Source: Rhodococcus sp. UNC23MFCrub1.1
GTDB taxonomy: Bacteria > Actinomycetota > Actinomycetes > Mycobacteriales > Mycobacteriaceae
DNA: 64,000 nt
Direction: 5' to 3'
Assembly: GCF_000686025.1 (NCBI RefSeq)
Contig: NZ_JMLQ01000006.1
Coordinates: 1 to 64,000, forward strand
Part shown: positions 17,160-25,933 of the stretch, in pieces
Numbering within the stretch: position 1 is the first letter of the stretch
Layout: each line of letters begins with the position of its first letter
Notes under the pieces: model-generated
Database searches by the model: none
What the model was told of the DNA's origin: nothing
What the model saw: the letters and a program-made list of their open reading frames with translations, nothing else
Translations under genes and position numbers: made by a program

Positions 17160-17835
17160 GACCGTCCCCGAAGTGCTGTGCGAGCAGGGTCGTGACGTCG
17201 GCGACCGACGTCCCCGGCGGCAACACGAGTGCGGTGGGCCGGTCTCCCGCGGTGTCGGTGACGAACCGCCGCTTCACCGCCCCGAGGGCGCGCCGGACGT
17301 CCTCGACCTCCACTCGGGCCCCGTCGCGAAGCCACGTACGCAGCAGGTAGTTGTGCGTCGCCGTGACCGCGGCGGCGAACTGCACCAGGGAGAGCGGCTC
17401 CTGCGTCGGGGCGCCGCGGCGCAGGGTGTCGACGAAGACGCGCTCGTACCGCAGCACCATCACCAGTTCGCGCTCGCGCAGGGCGGGCACCGTCTGCAGG
17501 ACGCGGTAGCGGCGACGGGTGGTGTCCGGCGTGCCGGAGAACCGGGCGAACACGCGCGCGGCGGCCTCGCACACGGCGTCGTACGGGTCGAGGTCGGTCG
17601 TTCCCAGGAAGTCCTGCACATGGGCGAGGGTGGCGTCGTGGTCGAGGAAGACCACGTCCTCCTTGGACCGGAACTGCCGGAAGAACGTGCGGCGCGACAG
17701 CCCCGCGCTCTCCGCGATCTGGTCGACCGTGGTGGCCTCGTACCCCTTGCTCTCGAAGAGCTCCAGCGCCGCACCCATGACCTCGAGGCGAAACCGGGCG
17801 TCCTCGGTTTCTCGCGGTTCGTCGTGGGCGGCCAT
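17143..17835 (-). CDS. TetR-family transcriptional regulator
   Basis: A 230-residue regulator. The helix-turn-helix is TTVDQIAESAGLSRRTFFRQFRSKEDVV at about residues 34-61, and the helical ligand-binding domain is diverged. It is divergent from the xylulokinase gene with 72 bp between starts. A 16-bp palindrome overlaps its own -10 box, so autoregulation is likely. Whether it also controls xylB is inference from position. ATG 17833-17835 is 6 nt from a TACCGT box and has no ribosome binding site. Confidence 0.88.
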   Translation of the reverse strand: MAAHDEPRETEDARFRLEVMGAALELFESKGYEATTVDQIAESAGLSRRTFFRQFRSKEDVVFLDHDATLAHVQDFLGTTDLDPYDAVCEAAARVFARFSGTPDTTRRRYRVLQTVPALRERELVMVLRYERVFVDTLRRGAPTQEPLSLVQFAAAVTATHNYLLRTWLRDGARVEVEDVRRALGAVKRRFVTDTAGDRPTALVLPPGTSVADVTTLLAQHFGDGLTTTP

Positions 17836-17838
17836 GGC

Positions 17839-17854
17839 TTCACGGTAGCGTGAA
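17839..17854. promoter_or_regulatory. palindrome over the tetR promoter
   Basis: TTCACG-GTAG-CGTGAA is a perfect 6-bp inverted repeat 4 bp upstream of the TetR start codon. On the minus strand it contains TACCGT (17842-17847), which sits 6 nt before ATG and looks like a leaderless -10 box. A bound dimer would block tetR and possibly the divergent xylB promoter. Confidence 0.5.
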
Positions 17855-17907
17855 CTGCTCGGACCGGTGAGCTGCCGGAACGCACGTGACGGTGAAGGGA
17901 CGAGGTC

Positions 17908-19302
17908 GTGGCGTTGGTGATGGGTGTCGATTCGTCCACCCAGTCGTGCAAAATCGTTGTTCGGGACGCGGATTCCGGTGAGCTGGTCCGCCACGGTCGG
18001 GCCGGCCATCCCGACGGCACCGAGATCGACCCGGCCCGGTGGCACGAGGCTCTCGAGACCGCTCTCGCGGACGCCGGTGGAATGGACGGCGTCGACGCGG
18101 TCTCCGTCGGAGCGCAGCAGCACGGCATGGTGTGTCTCGACGAGGCGGGCGAGACCGTCCGACCGGCGTTGCTGTGGAACGACACTCGCTCCGCCGAGTC
18201 GGCGCGCGACCTGGTGACCGAGCTGGGTGGAGGCCAGGAGTGGGCCGACGCCGTGGGCGTGGTGCCGGTCGCGTCCATCACCGCGGCAAAGCTGCGGTGG
18301 CTCGCGGATCACGAGCCGGAGAACGCCGATCGCACTGCGGCAGTCTGTCTTCCGCACGACTGGCTGTCCTGGCGCCTCGGCGGTGCTCGTGGACTCGACG
18401 CCCTGGCCACGGATCGGGGTGACGCCAGCGGCACGGGATACTTCTCGGCGGCCACGAACGAGTACCGCGTCGATCTGCTCGGTCTCGCGCTACGCGGGCG
18501 CACCCCGCACGTGCCCACCGTGGCGGCGCCCTCGACACGGATCGGCACGACTCCCGGAGGCGCGGCCATCGGGCCCGGAACCGGTGACAATGCCGCTGCG
18601 GCACTGGCTCTGGATGCCGGCGAGGGTGACCTGGTGGTCTCCATCGGCACGTCCGGTGTCGTCTCGGCCGTGTCCGCCGTGGCTCCTCGCGACCCGTCGG
18701 GACTGGTGGCCGGCTTCGCCGACGCCACCGGTCGTCAACTGCCTCTCGTCTGCACGCTGAACGCCGCGCGCGTGCTCGATGCGACCGCGCGCCTGCTCGG
18801 CGTCGACCACGACGAGCTGTCGCGGCTCGCGCTGTCCACGGAGAGCCGGGGACTGGTCATGGTGCCGTACCTCGAGGGTGAGCGCGCACCGAACAGGCCC
18901 GGCGCGACCGGCGCGATTCATGGCCTGCGCCTGGGTAATTCGACCCCGGCGCACCTCGCGCGCGCCGCGATCGAGGGTCTGCTGTGCAGTCTCGCCGACG
19001 GGATCGACCACCTGGTGGCGCAGGGTGCGACCGTGTCGCGAGTGCTGCTCGTCGGCGGGGGCGCGAAATCCGAGGCGGTGCGCGTCCTCGCGCCGGGAGT
19101 CTTCGGCATGCCCGTCGACGTCCCGCCGCCCGGTGAGTACGTGGCCGACGGGGCCGCGCGCCAGGCGGCCTGGGTGCTGTCCGGCGGGGCCGAACCGCCC
19201 ACCTGGGCCGCGGCGGACATTCCCCGGTACGAGGCGGACCCGACCCCGGCGGTGCGCGAACGCTACGCCGAGGTGCGGGACCTGACGGAGGGTGCCGGGT
19301 AG
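17908..19302 (+). CDS. xylB: xylulokinase (FGGY family)
   Basis: A 464-residue FGGY carbohydrate kinase. The N-terminal phosphate-binding loop is [19 protein letters not shown] and LLWNDTRS match xylulokinase substrate-site segments. The C-terminal ATP-binding domain has [17 protein letters not shown] and LLVGGGAKS. It phosphorylates D-xylulose to D-xylulose 5-phosphate for the pentose phosphate pathway. AAGGGACGAGG precedes GTG 17908. No xylose isomerase gene is nearby, so the xylulose probably comes from the polyol dehydrogenases at 27-30 kb or elsewhere. It ends 1 bp from the convergent binding-protein gene. Confidence 0.9.
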   Translation: MALVMGVDSSTQSCKIVVRDADSGELVRHGRAGHPDGTEIDPARWHEALETALADAGGMDGVDAVSVGAQQHGMVCLDEAGETVRPALLWNDTRSAESARDLVTELGGGQEWADAVGVVPVASITAAKLRWLADHEPENADRTAAVCLPHDWLSWRLGGARGLDALATDRGDASGTGYFSAATNEYRVDLLGLALRGRTPHVPTVAAPSTRIGTTPGGAAIGPGTGDNAAAALALDAGEGDLVVSIGTSGVVSAVSAVAPRDPSGLVAGFADATGRQLPLVCTLNAARVLDATARLLGVDHDELSRLALSTESRGLVMVPYLEGERAPNRPGATGAIHGLRLGNSTPAHLARAAIEGLLCSLADGIDHLVAQGATVSRVLLVGGGAKSEAVRVLAPGVFGMPVDVPPPGEYVADGAARQAAWVLSGGAEPPTWAAADIPRYEADPTPAVRERYAEVRDLTEGAG

Positions 19303-19303
19303 G

Positions 19304-20875
19304 TCAGCGCCCCGTGGCGTTCGACTCGTCGTCGGCGTGGGTCATGGCAGCGAGGTGCATCTCGTCGACGGTGGCCGAGTCGGGTGTGTAGTCGACTCTG
19401 TCCGACTTCGCCAGCACGCCCTCCATGTGCGCGATGTACGCCATCTGCATGATCTTCGTCGGCTCCTCCTCGAAGAGGCGGGCGTACGCATCCTGCCGGG
19501 CGTCACCCGTAAGCTGGCCGGCCGCGGCGATCTCCGCGTCGAACTCCGGTGTTCCGTAGGCACTCTGGAATCCGTCACTCGTGAAGTACTGGTCGACGGT
19601 GAAGGCCGAGTCACCCGCCTGGTTGCCGTGCTGGATGACCAGGAGGTACGGGCCGGCGTCGGGGGGGAAGGGGCGCTCCTGGTACTGCGACGTACCGGCC
19701 GAGTCCATCATCTCGATCGAGATGTTCATGCCCAGTTCGGACAGTGCGTTCTGGACGACCTCGAGGGTCTCGTTGACCTTCGGGAACTGACCGGTACGGC
19801 CGATCAGTCGGATCTTCGCATCGACCGGCACGCCGTCCGCTCGTGCCTCGTCGAGCAGTGCTCGCGCCTTCTCCGTGTCGTACGGCCACGCCTCGAGATC
19901 GTCGTCGTACCCGACGACTCCCGGCGAGACCAACTGGGCCGCCGGGCGTCCCAGATCGCGAAAGAGGGCGTGCACGATGCCGTTCCGGTTGATGGAATAG
20001 TTGATCGCCTGCCGCACACGGATGTCGTCCAGGGGAGGCTCCTCCACCTGGATCCGAACCGCGGTGGTCTCGTTGTTCGGGTAGGCCACACCCAGGTCCC
20101 CGGCACCGTCCTCCGGTCCGATACCGGTCGCGATGTCGGCCTCGTCTCCCGAGACCATCGACGCGCGGATGCTGCCTTCGCTGCGCCACTGGTAGACGGC
20201 ACGGGCGAACTCCGGCCGAGGCCCCCAGTACCGATCGTTGCGCACCAGGGTCAGCCGCTGGCCGTAGTCCCAGGTGTCGAGAGCGAACGGTCCGGTGCCG
20301 ACCGGTTCCCGCTCGCGTTCCGTGATGCTGGCGGTGCGTGGGACCATCTCCACGAACGAGATCCGCAGCGGGAGGATGGGATCCGGGTTCGGCGCTGCCA
20401 CCGTCAGGGTCAGCGGATCGACGACGGCCACGGTCAGATCGGCGTCGCCGAAGACGTATCCCTCGACGTTGCATCCGATGTCGGAGTTCACGGTGCGCTC
20501 GATGGAGTGCGCGGCGTCCGCGGCCTCGAACGGTCGACCGTCGCTGAAGGTGACTCCGGGGTGCAGACGGAACGTCCACTGGCGGTCGGAGTTCTGTTCC
20601 CAGGAGTCGGCAAGCTTGGGTTCGAGATCACCGGTGGTGGGGTTCCGCTCCATGAGAGGTTCGGTGATGTTCGACCGCGTGACGACGCCGATCGAGGTCT
20701 GCGAGACGTCGCACGCCTCGAGCGTCGGGGGTTCCTGACTCAGGACGATGCGCAGGGTGTCCGGATCGGTGACCGAGCTGCGGTCCGTGTTGGCCACGGA
20801 GCACGCCGAGGCGGTGAGCGCGAGGACGAGCACGCCTGCGAGCGTCCCGGATCGGTGTCGCGGTGCAGGGCTCAT
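19304..20875 (-). CDS. ABC transporter substrate-binding lipoprotein, oligopeptide/nickel type (SBP_bac_5)
   Basis: A 523-residue extracytoplasmic binding protein. The signal peptide ends in the lipobox LTASAC near residue 25. The fold markers include LADSWE, GVTFSDGRPF and GTGPFAL, with IRVRQAINYSINR in the second lobe. Family members bind peptides, opines, nickel or sugars for Opp/Dpp-type importers. No permease or ATPase of that type is adjacent, so it is an orphan here. GGAGG precedes ATG 20873-20875. It is divergent from the galactarate/talarate dehydratase gene, with which it may share operators. Confidence 0.88.
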   Translation of the reverse strand: MSPAPRHRSGTLAGVLVLALTASACSVANTDRSSVTDPDTLRIVLSQEPPTLEACDVSQTSIGVVTRSNITEPLMERNPTTGDLEPKLADSWEQNSDRQWTFRLHPGVTFSDGRPFEAADAAHSIERTVNSDIGCNVEGYVFGDADLTVAVVDPLTLTVAAPNPDPILPLRISFVEMVPRTASITEREREPVGTGPFALDTWDYGQRLTLVRNDRYWGPRPEFARAVYQWRSEGSIRASMVSGDEADIATGIGPEDGAGDLGVAYPNNETTAVRIQVEEPPLDDIRVRQAINYSINRNGIVHALFRDLGRPAAQLVSPGVVGYDDDLEAWPYDTEKARALLDEARADGVPVDAKIRLIGRTGQFPKVNETLEVVQNALSELGMNISIEMMDSAGTSQYQERPFPPDAGPYLLVIQHGNQAGDSAFTVDQYFTSDGFQSAYGTPEFDAEIAAAGQLTGDARQDAYARLFEEEPTKIMQMAYIAHMEGVLAKSDRVDYTPDSATVDEMHLAAMTHADDESNATGR

Positions 20876-21291
20876 GTCGACCTCCGGGTATGACGTCCGA
20901 GTGGACGGGGGATTCGAGTGACACCGGACAGGTGGGCTGTGGTGATCGGATCCTGTGACGGTGGACACAACGTAGGAGCGGTTGTCGAGGTCGTCAACGG
21001 CGTCGAGCCGTCGTCGAGACCGTCCGCGTCACCATCGAGGCGACGACGCCGACGCCGCTCGAGTCACCCACCTGCGGCGATACGTGGTCAGAGATCGACC
21101 GGTCCGGATCGTGAACCGACACATGCGATTTCCGCATCGTTCGATGCCGATGTGGTGCGACCGGAGCGCCACTCGTCGGGACATGCAGTGATGCTCGGTC
21201 GGCATCGACCGATGCGACATCAGTGTTGGACGCGCATCAGTGCGGCTTCTAGCGTGTGAGCTGGACCACGTACCCGATGGAGGAGCCGACT
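20876..21291. other. 416-bp divergent intergenic region
   Basis: No convincing gene. It carries the promoters of the binding-protein gene (minus) and the dehydratase gene (plus) and is rich in GATGC/GCATC words. Two clear 14-bp palindromes are described separately. No transcription-factor gene lies inside it. Confidence 0.6.
21134..21215. promoter_or_regulatory. paired GCATCG-N2-CGATGC palindromes
   Basis: GCATCG-TT-CGATGC at 21134-21147 and GCATCG-AC-CGATGC at 21202-21215 are both perfect inverted repeats, with centres 68 bp apart. The second lies about 75 bp before the dehydratase start. They look like two sites for one dimeric regulator controlling the dehydratase and perhaps the divergent binding protein. 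The regulator is not identifiable from the neighbourhood. Confidence 0.55.
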
Positions 21292-22515
21292 GTGACCGAC
21301 ACGCGAGAGACCCCCGAGCGCAGCACCACCCGGCCGACCAGCGGGCTCACCGCGCCCGACGCGGCCGTTCGTGCGCTCGCGCCCGGGGCCGCCACTATCG
21401 ATCGCATCGCGGACGTCACCCTGCGCTCCGTCGTTCTCCCTCTGACAACACCGATCAGCGACGCGAAAGTGCTGACCGGACGGCAGAAGCCGATGACGGA
21501 GGTGGTGTTCCTCTTCGTCGAGATACGCACCGAGCAGGGGCACGAGGGCATCGGGTTCAGCTACTCCAAACGTGCCGGCGGCCCTGCGCAGTTCGCCCAC
21601 GCGCGAGAGATCGCGCCTGTGCTGATCGGTCAGGATCCCAGTGACATCGGTAAGATCTGGAGCTCTCTCGTCTGGGCCGGTGCCTCCGTCGGTCGCAGCG
21701 GCGTCGCCACCCAGGCGATCGCGGCCGTCGACATCGCACTGTGGGACCTGAAGGCGAAGCGCGCCGGGCTCCCGCTCGCGAAACTCATCGGCTCCACCCG
21801 TGATGCCGTGCAGACGTACAACACGTCCGGCGGCTTCCTGCACACCCCGATCGAGGAGGTGCTGGAGAACGCGACCGCGTCTCTCGCGGCCGGCATCGGC
21901 GGTATCAAACTGAAGGTGGGACAGCCGGACTGGCGCCAGGACATCGCTCGGGTGACCGCAGTGCGCGAGCACCTGGGTGACGACGTGCCCCTGATGGTCG
22001 ACGCGAACCAGCAGTGGGACCGACCGACGGCGACCCGGATGTGCCGCATTCTCGAACAGTTCGATCTGGTGTGGATCGAGGAACCACTCGACGCCTACGA
22101 CGCCGAGGGCCACGCCATGCTCGCGCGGACCTTCGACACGTCCATCGCGACCGGTGAGATGCTGGCCAGTGTCGGCGAGCACGTGCGCCTGATCGAGGCC
22201 GGGTCCGTCGACATCATCCAGCCCGACGCGCCGCGCATCGGTGGGATCACGCAGTTCCTGAAGCTCGCAGGACTCGCCGAGCATCACGGCCTGCAGATGG
22301 CGCCGCACTTCGCGATGGAGATCCACCTGCATCTCGCGGCTGCCTATCCTCTGCAGACCTGGGTGGAGCACTTCGACTGGTTGGATCCGCTGTTCGAGGA
22401 GCACCTGGAGACGCGGGACGGGCGGATGCACCTGTCCGAACGTCCTGGCCTCGGCTTCACCCTGAGCGAGCAGGCGCACGCGTGGACCGTGGCGGAGGTG
22501 CACGTCGATCGCTGA
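21292..22515 (+). CDS. galactarate/L-talarate dehydratase (enolase superfamily)
   Basis: A 407-residue member of the mandelate-racemase subgroup. It closely matches my recollection of Salmonella talarate/galactarate dehydratase: GGIKLKVGQP (catalytic Lys), MVDANQQWDR and EEPLDAYD (metal ligands), ATGEML, QPDAPRIGGI, and APHFAMEIHLHLAAAY with the catalytic His. It would dehydrate galactarate or L-talarate to 5-keto-4-deoxyglucarate. GGAGGAG at 21279-21285 fits GTG 21292 better than the in-frame ATGs at 21256 and 21277. Downstream enzymes of the glucarate route are not in the window. A XylF-like importer operon follows. Confidence 0.82.
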   Translation: MTDTRETPERSTTRPTSGLTAPDAAVRALAPGAATIDRIADVTLRSVVLPLTTPISDAKVLTGRQKPMTEVVFLFVEIRTEQGHEGIGFSYSKRAGGPAQFAHAREIAPVLIGQDPSDIGKIWSSLVWAGASVGRSGVATQAIAAVDIALWDLKAKRAGLPLAKLIGSTRDAVQTYNTSGGFLHTPIEEVLENATASLAAGIGGIKLKVGQPDWRQDIARVTAVREHLGDDVPLMVDANQQWDRPTATRMCRILEQFDLVWIEEPLDAYDAEGHAMLARTFDTSIATGEMLASVGEHVRLIEAGSVDIIQPDAPRIGGITQFLKLAGLAEHHGLQMAPHFAMEIHLHLAAAYPLQTWVEHFDWLDPLFEEHLETRDGRMHLSERPGLGFTLSEQAHAWTVAEVHVDR

Positions 22516-22572
22516 AGAGTGACCGGCGTCACCTTGTCGGACAGCCTATTGCCCAGATCACACCTGAAGGAA

Positions 22573-22593
22573 TATGTTGTGCTCCGCAACATA
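22573..22593. promoter_or_regulatory. candidate ROK-repressor operator before the XylF-like operon
   Basis: TATGTTG-TGCTCCG-CAACATA is a perfect 7-bp inverted repeat with a 7-bp centre, ending 18 bp before the binding-protein start codon. ROK/XylR-type repressors bind operators of this size, and a ROK gene ends the operon, so it is the natural candidate to bind here. Confidence 0.55.
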
Positions 22594-22611
22594 CAACCGA
22601 AGGGACGATCG

Positions 22612-23730
22612 ATGCAGAACACAAGGCTCGCCCTCACCGCGGCGGGTATCGGTCTGGTCATGGCACTCACCGCGTGTGGCAGCAACTCCAGCAGCGACAG
22701 CGGCAGCGGAGACTCCGGCGGATCCGGCAACGGCGGCACCAAGGTCGGCGTCATCCTGCCCGACACCAAGTCGTCCGCACGCTACGAGTCGCAGGACCGA
22801 CCGCTCCTGCAGAAGGCGCTGAGCGACGCGGGTCTCGATCCGATCATCCAGAACGCGGAGGGCGACACCACCAAGTTCTCGTCCATCGCCGACTCGATGA
22901 TCAGCCAGGGTGCGAAGGTCATCCTGATGAGCAATCTCTCGTCCGAGTCCGGTGCCGCCGTGCAGAAGAAGGCCACCGAAGCGGGCGTCGCCACCATCGA
23001 CTACGACCGACTCACCCTCGGCGGCTCGGCCGACTACTACGTCTCCTTCGACAGCACCACCGTCGGCAACCTGCAGGGTCAGGGCCTGGTGGACTGCGTG
23101 GGCGCGAAGCCCGGCGCGCAGATCATCCAGATCAACGGCTCGCCGACCGACAACAACGCCACGCTGTTCAAGGCCGGCGCGCTCGAGGTGCTGCAGCCGA
23201 AGTACGACTCCGGCGACCTGCGCCTCGCGGGCGACCAGGCCATCCCCGAGTGGGACAACCAGGTCGGCGGCACCACCTTCGAGCAGCTGCTCACCGCCAA
23301 CGGCGGCAAGGTCGACGGCGTTCTCGCCGCCAACGACGGACTCGCGGGCGCCGTCATCACGGTCCTGCAGAAGAACGGCCTGAACGGCACCGTGCCGGTC
23401 ACCGGTCAGGACGCCACCGAGGACGGACTGAAGGCCGTGCTCCGCGGCGACCAGTGCATGACCGTCTACAAGGACGTCGAGAAGGAGGCGGCCGCTGCCG
23501 CCGAGCTCGCCATCGACCTCGCCAAGGGTGACACCGCCGCTGCCGACGCCAAGGCGACGGCGACGTCGGAGGACCCCGAGGGCAACCGTCAGGTGAAGTC
23601 GGTCCTCCTGGACCCGGTCACCATCACGCGCGACAACGTCAAGGTCGCCGTCGACGGCGGCGCCGTCTCGGCGGACGCGTTGTGCAGTGGCGACGTGGCT
23701 CAGGCCTGCGCGGACGCGGGGATCTCCTGA
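22612..23730 (+). CDS. sugar ABC transporter substrate-binding lipoprotein, XylF-like
   Basis: A 372-residue periplasmic-binding-type protein. The lipobox is LTACG near residue 20, followed by a Ser/Gly-rich linker. The body (KVGVILPDTKSSARY, GVATIDYDRLTLGGSADYYVSFD, VLAANDGLAGAVI) resembles D-xylose-binding proteins. GAAGGGA precedes ATG 22612. It heads an operon with an ATPase, a permease and a ROK regulator. D-xylose is the likely ligand by family, but adjacency to a sugar-acid dehydratase leaves other ligands possible. Confidence 0.87.
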   Translation: MQNTRLALTAAGIGLVMALTACGSNSSSDSGSGDSGGSGNGGTKVGVILPDTKSSARYESQDRPLLQKALSDAGLDPIIQNAEGDTTKFSSIADSMISQGAKVILMSNLSSESGAAVQKKATEAGVATIDYDRLTLGGSADYYVSFDSTTVGNLQGQGLVDCVGAKPGAQIIQINGSPTDNNATLFKAGALEVLQPKYDSGDLRLAGDQAIPEWDNQVGGTTFEQLLTANGGKVDGVLAANDGLAGAVITVLQKNGLNGTVPVTGQDATEDGLKAVLRGDQCMTVYKDVEKEAAAAAELAIDLAKGDTAAADAKATATSEDPEGNRQVKSVLLDPVTITRDNVKVAVDGGAVSADALCSGDVAQACADAGIS

Positions 23731-23735
23731 CCACC

Positions 23736-24524
23736 ATGACCGCCGCGGGAGAGCCCGTCCTGCAGTTGCAGGGCATCAACAAGAGTTTCGGTCCGGTGCA
23801 CGTCCTGCACGACGTCGATCTGACGATCAGGGCAGGAGAGGTCACCGCACTGGTCGGTGACAACGGCGCGGGCAAGTCCACGCTGATCAAGTGCATCGCC
23901 GGAATTCACGGCACCGACTCCGGCGAGGTCCGCTTCGGCGGCGAGCCGGTGTCGGTGTCGAATCCGAAAGAGGCTGCGGCGCTGGGTATCGAGGTCGTGT
24001 ACCAGGACCTCGCCCTGTGCGACAACCTCGACATCGTGCAGAACATGTTCCTCGGCCGTGAGCGTACGGCCAAGGGTCTGCTCGACGAGGCATCGATGGA
24101 ACAGGCGGCGCGCGACACCCTCGCGTCGCTGTCGGTGCGCACCGTCAAGTCGGTGCGCACCCCGGTCGCGTCGCTGTCCGGTGGACAGCGGCAGACCGTC
24201 GCCATCGCCAAGTCGGTGCTCTGGGAGTCGAAGGTGGTGCTGCTCGACGAGCCCACGGCCGCACTGGGAGTCGCGCAGACGCGGCAGGTCCTCGACCTCG
24301 TTCGCCGCCTGGCGGACTCGGGTGTGGGAGTGCTGCTCATCAGCCACAACATGAACGACGTCGTCGAGGTGTCCGACTCCGTCGCCGCCCTGTTCCTGGG
24401 GCGGATGGCGGCGCAGGTGCGCACGGCGGACGTGTCCGTCGGACGCATCGTCGAGCTCATCACGACCGGCCGCAGCGGTGACCTCGGTCTTCCGTCGGCC
24501 GAGGCGAAGGCGGTGACGATATGA
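23736..24524 (+). CDS. sugar ABC transporter ATP-binding protein, XylG-like (single domain)
   Basis: A 262-residue ABC ATPase: Walker A GDNGAGKST, Q-loop EVVYQDLALC, signature LSGGQRQ, Walker B VVLLDEPTAAL and switch His in LISHNM. It has one nucleotide-binding domain, whereas E. coli XylG and RbsA have two fused, so it should act as a homodimer. Five base pairs separate it from the binding-protein stop and its own stop overlaps the permease ATG by 4 bp. Confidence 0.9.
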   Translation: MTAAGEPVLQLQGINKSFGPVHVLHDVDLTIRAGEVTALVGDNGAGKSTLIKCIAGIHGTDSGEVRFGGEPVSVSNPKEAAALGIEVVYQDLALCDNLDIVQNMFLGRERTAKGLLDEASMEQAARDTLASLSVRTVKSVRTPVASLSGGQRQTVAIAKSVLWESKVVLLDEPTAALGVAQTRQVLDLVRRLADSGVGVLLISHNMNDVVEVSDSVAALFLGRMAAQVRTADVSVGRIVELITTGRSGDLGLPSAEAKAVTI

Positions 24525-25933
24525 CCGCCGCACCCGAACAGGACCGCGCCCGGTCCGACTTCTCGATGGACACCGATCGGCGATCGTTCGGCGACGCCGG
24601 ACGCGACTACGTGGCACGACTGCGCGGCGGCGAGCTGGGGGCACTGCCCGCACTTGCCGGGCTGGTCGTCCTGCTCGTCGTGTTCTCGTCGCTGTCGGGG
24701 CAGTTCCTCACCCTCAACAACGTGGCCAATCTGCTCACCCAGGGAGCGGCCACCGCGTTGATCGGCATGGGGCTGGTGTTCGTGCTCCTCCTCGGTGAGA
24801 TCGACCTCTCCGCCGGCACCGGCTCCGGTGTGGCGGCGGCGATTCTCGCCCTGCACTACACGGAGGGGGGAAACCTGCTCGGCGGCATGGGAACCGGTGT
24901 GTTCCTGACGTTCTGCGCCGTTCTGGTGGTGGCCGGAGTGCTCGCGGCGATCACGCGACTGTGGGCGGCCATCGTGCCGGCCGCGATCGCACTCGCCATC
25001 GCGCTGCTCGGGGTGCCCGCGAATCCGTGGATCGAGATCGTGCTGGCGATCTGCGTCGGTGCCTCGATCGGCTGCCTCACCGGGTTCCTCGTCTCCCGCG
25101 TCGGCATCCCGTCGTTCGTGGTCACGCTGGCACTGTTCCTCGCCTGGGGCGGTGTGGTGCTGCAGCTGATCGGTGAGGGCGGCACCCTCGGAATCTCCGA
25201 CAACACCGTGCTCTTCGCGGTGGCCAACCGGTCGCTCCCGGTGTGGGCGAGTTGGGTGCTGTTCGCGGTGGTCGTCGGCGGATTCGCGGCGATCAACCTC
25301 TCGCGCCAGCGCACTCGGCTGAAGCAGGGACTGACGGCTCCCCCGACGTCGCTGTTGCTGGTCAAGATCGCGGCACTGACGGTGTTCGCCGCCCTCGCCA
25401 CGTGGGCGATGACGGTGAACCGCAGCCCCAACCCGGCGGTGCTCTCCATCGCCGGTGTGCCGTACGTCGTTCCGATCGTGCTCTTCGTGTTGGTGCTCGC
25501 CACGTTCGTCCTCGACCGGACGTCCTACGGTCGGCACGTCTACGCGGTGGGTGGCAACGCGGAGGCGTCGCGGCGAGCGGGTATCGACGTCCGGCGCATC
25601 CGCATGAGTGTCTTCGTGGTCAGCTCGACCATCGCGGCACTCGGCGCCATCGTGGCAGCGTCCAAGGTCGGATCCGTGGATCCGCAGGCGGGTGGTGGCA
25701 ACACGCTGCTGTTCGCCGTCGGCGCCGCCGTCATCGGTGGAACGTCGCTCTTCGGTGGACGTGGTCGCGTGCGGGACGCGGTGATCGGTGCTGCCGTCAT
25801 CGCGGTGATCGACAACGGACTGCGCCTGCAGGGGCAGTCCGCGGCGGTGGTCTCCATCGTCACCGGTCTCGTGCTGTTGCTCGCGGCCAGTGTCGACGCA
25901 CTGTCGCGTCGACGAGCTCCGACTGGTCGGTGA
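24521..25933 (+). CDS. sugar ABC transporter permease, XylH-like
   Basis: A 470-residue permease of the RbsC/XylH family with more than ten hydrophobic segments. Family features include ALIGMGLVFVLLLGEIDLSAG near the N-terminus, RRAGIDVRRIRMSVF (cytoplasmic ATPase-coupling loop) and GGTSLFGGRGRVRDAVIG near the end. An N-terminal cytoplasmic tail of about 45 residues and a long central loop make it longer than E. coli XylH (393 aa). ATGA overlap upstream and GTGA overlap downstream show tight coupling. Confidence 0.9.
   Translation: MTAAPEQDRARSDFSMDTDRRSFGDAGRDYVARLRGGELGALPALAGLVVLLVVFSSLSGQFLTLNNVANLLTQGAATALIGMGLVFVLLLGEIDLSAGTGSGVAAAILALHYTEGGNLLGGMGTGVFLTFCAVLVVAGVLAAITRLWAAIVPAAIALAIALLGVPANPWIEIVLAICVGASIGCLTGFLVSRVGIPSFVVTLALFLAWGGVVLQLIGEGGTLGISDNTVLFAVANRSLPVWASWVLFAVVVGGFAAINLSRQRTRLKQGLTAPPTSLLLVKIAALTVFAALATWAMTVNRSPNPAVLSIAGVPYVVPIVLFVLVLATFVLDRTSYGRHVYAVGGNAEASRRAGIDVRRIRMSVFVVSSTIAALGAIVAASKVGSVDPQAGGGNTLLFAVGAAVIGGTSLFGGRGRVRDAVIGAAVIAVIDNGLRLQGQSAAVVSIVTGLVLLLAASVDALSRRRAPTGR

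Noticed and set aside
22482..23531. Alternative frame over the XylF-like gene
   Set aside because: Composition is Arg-rich and lacks a signal peptide; the correct frame has a lipobox and binding-protein fold.
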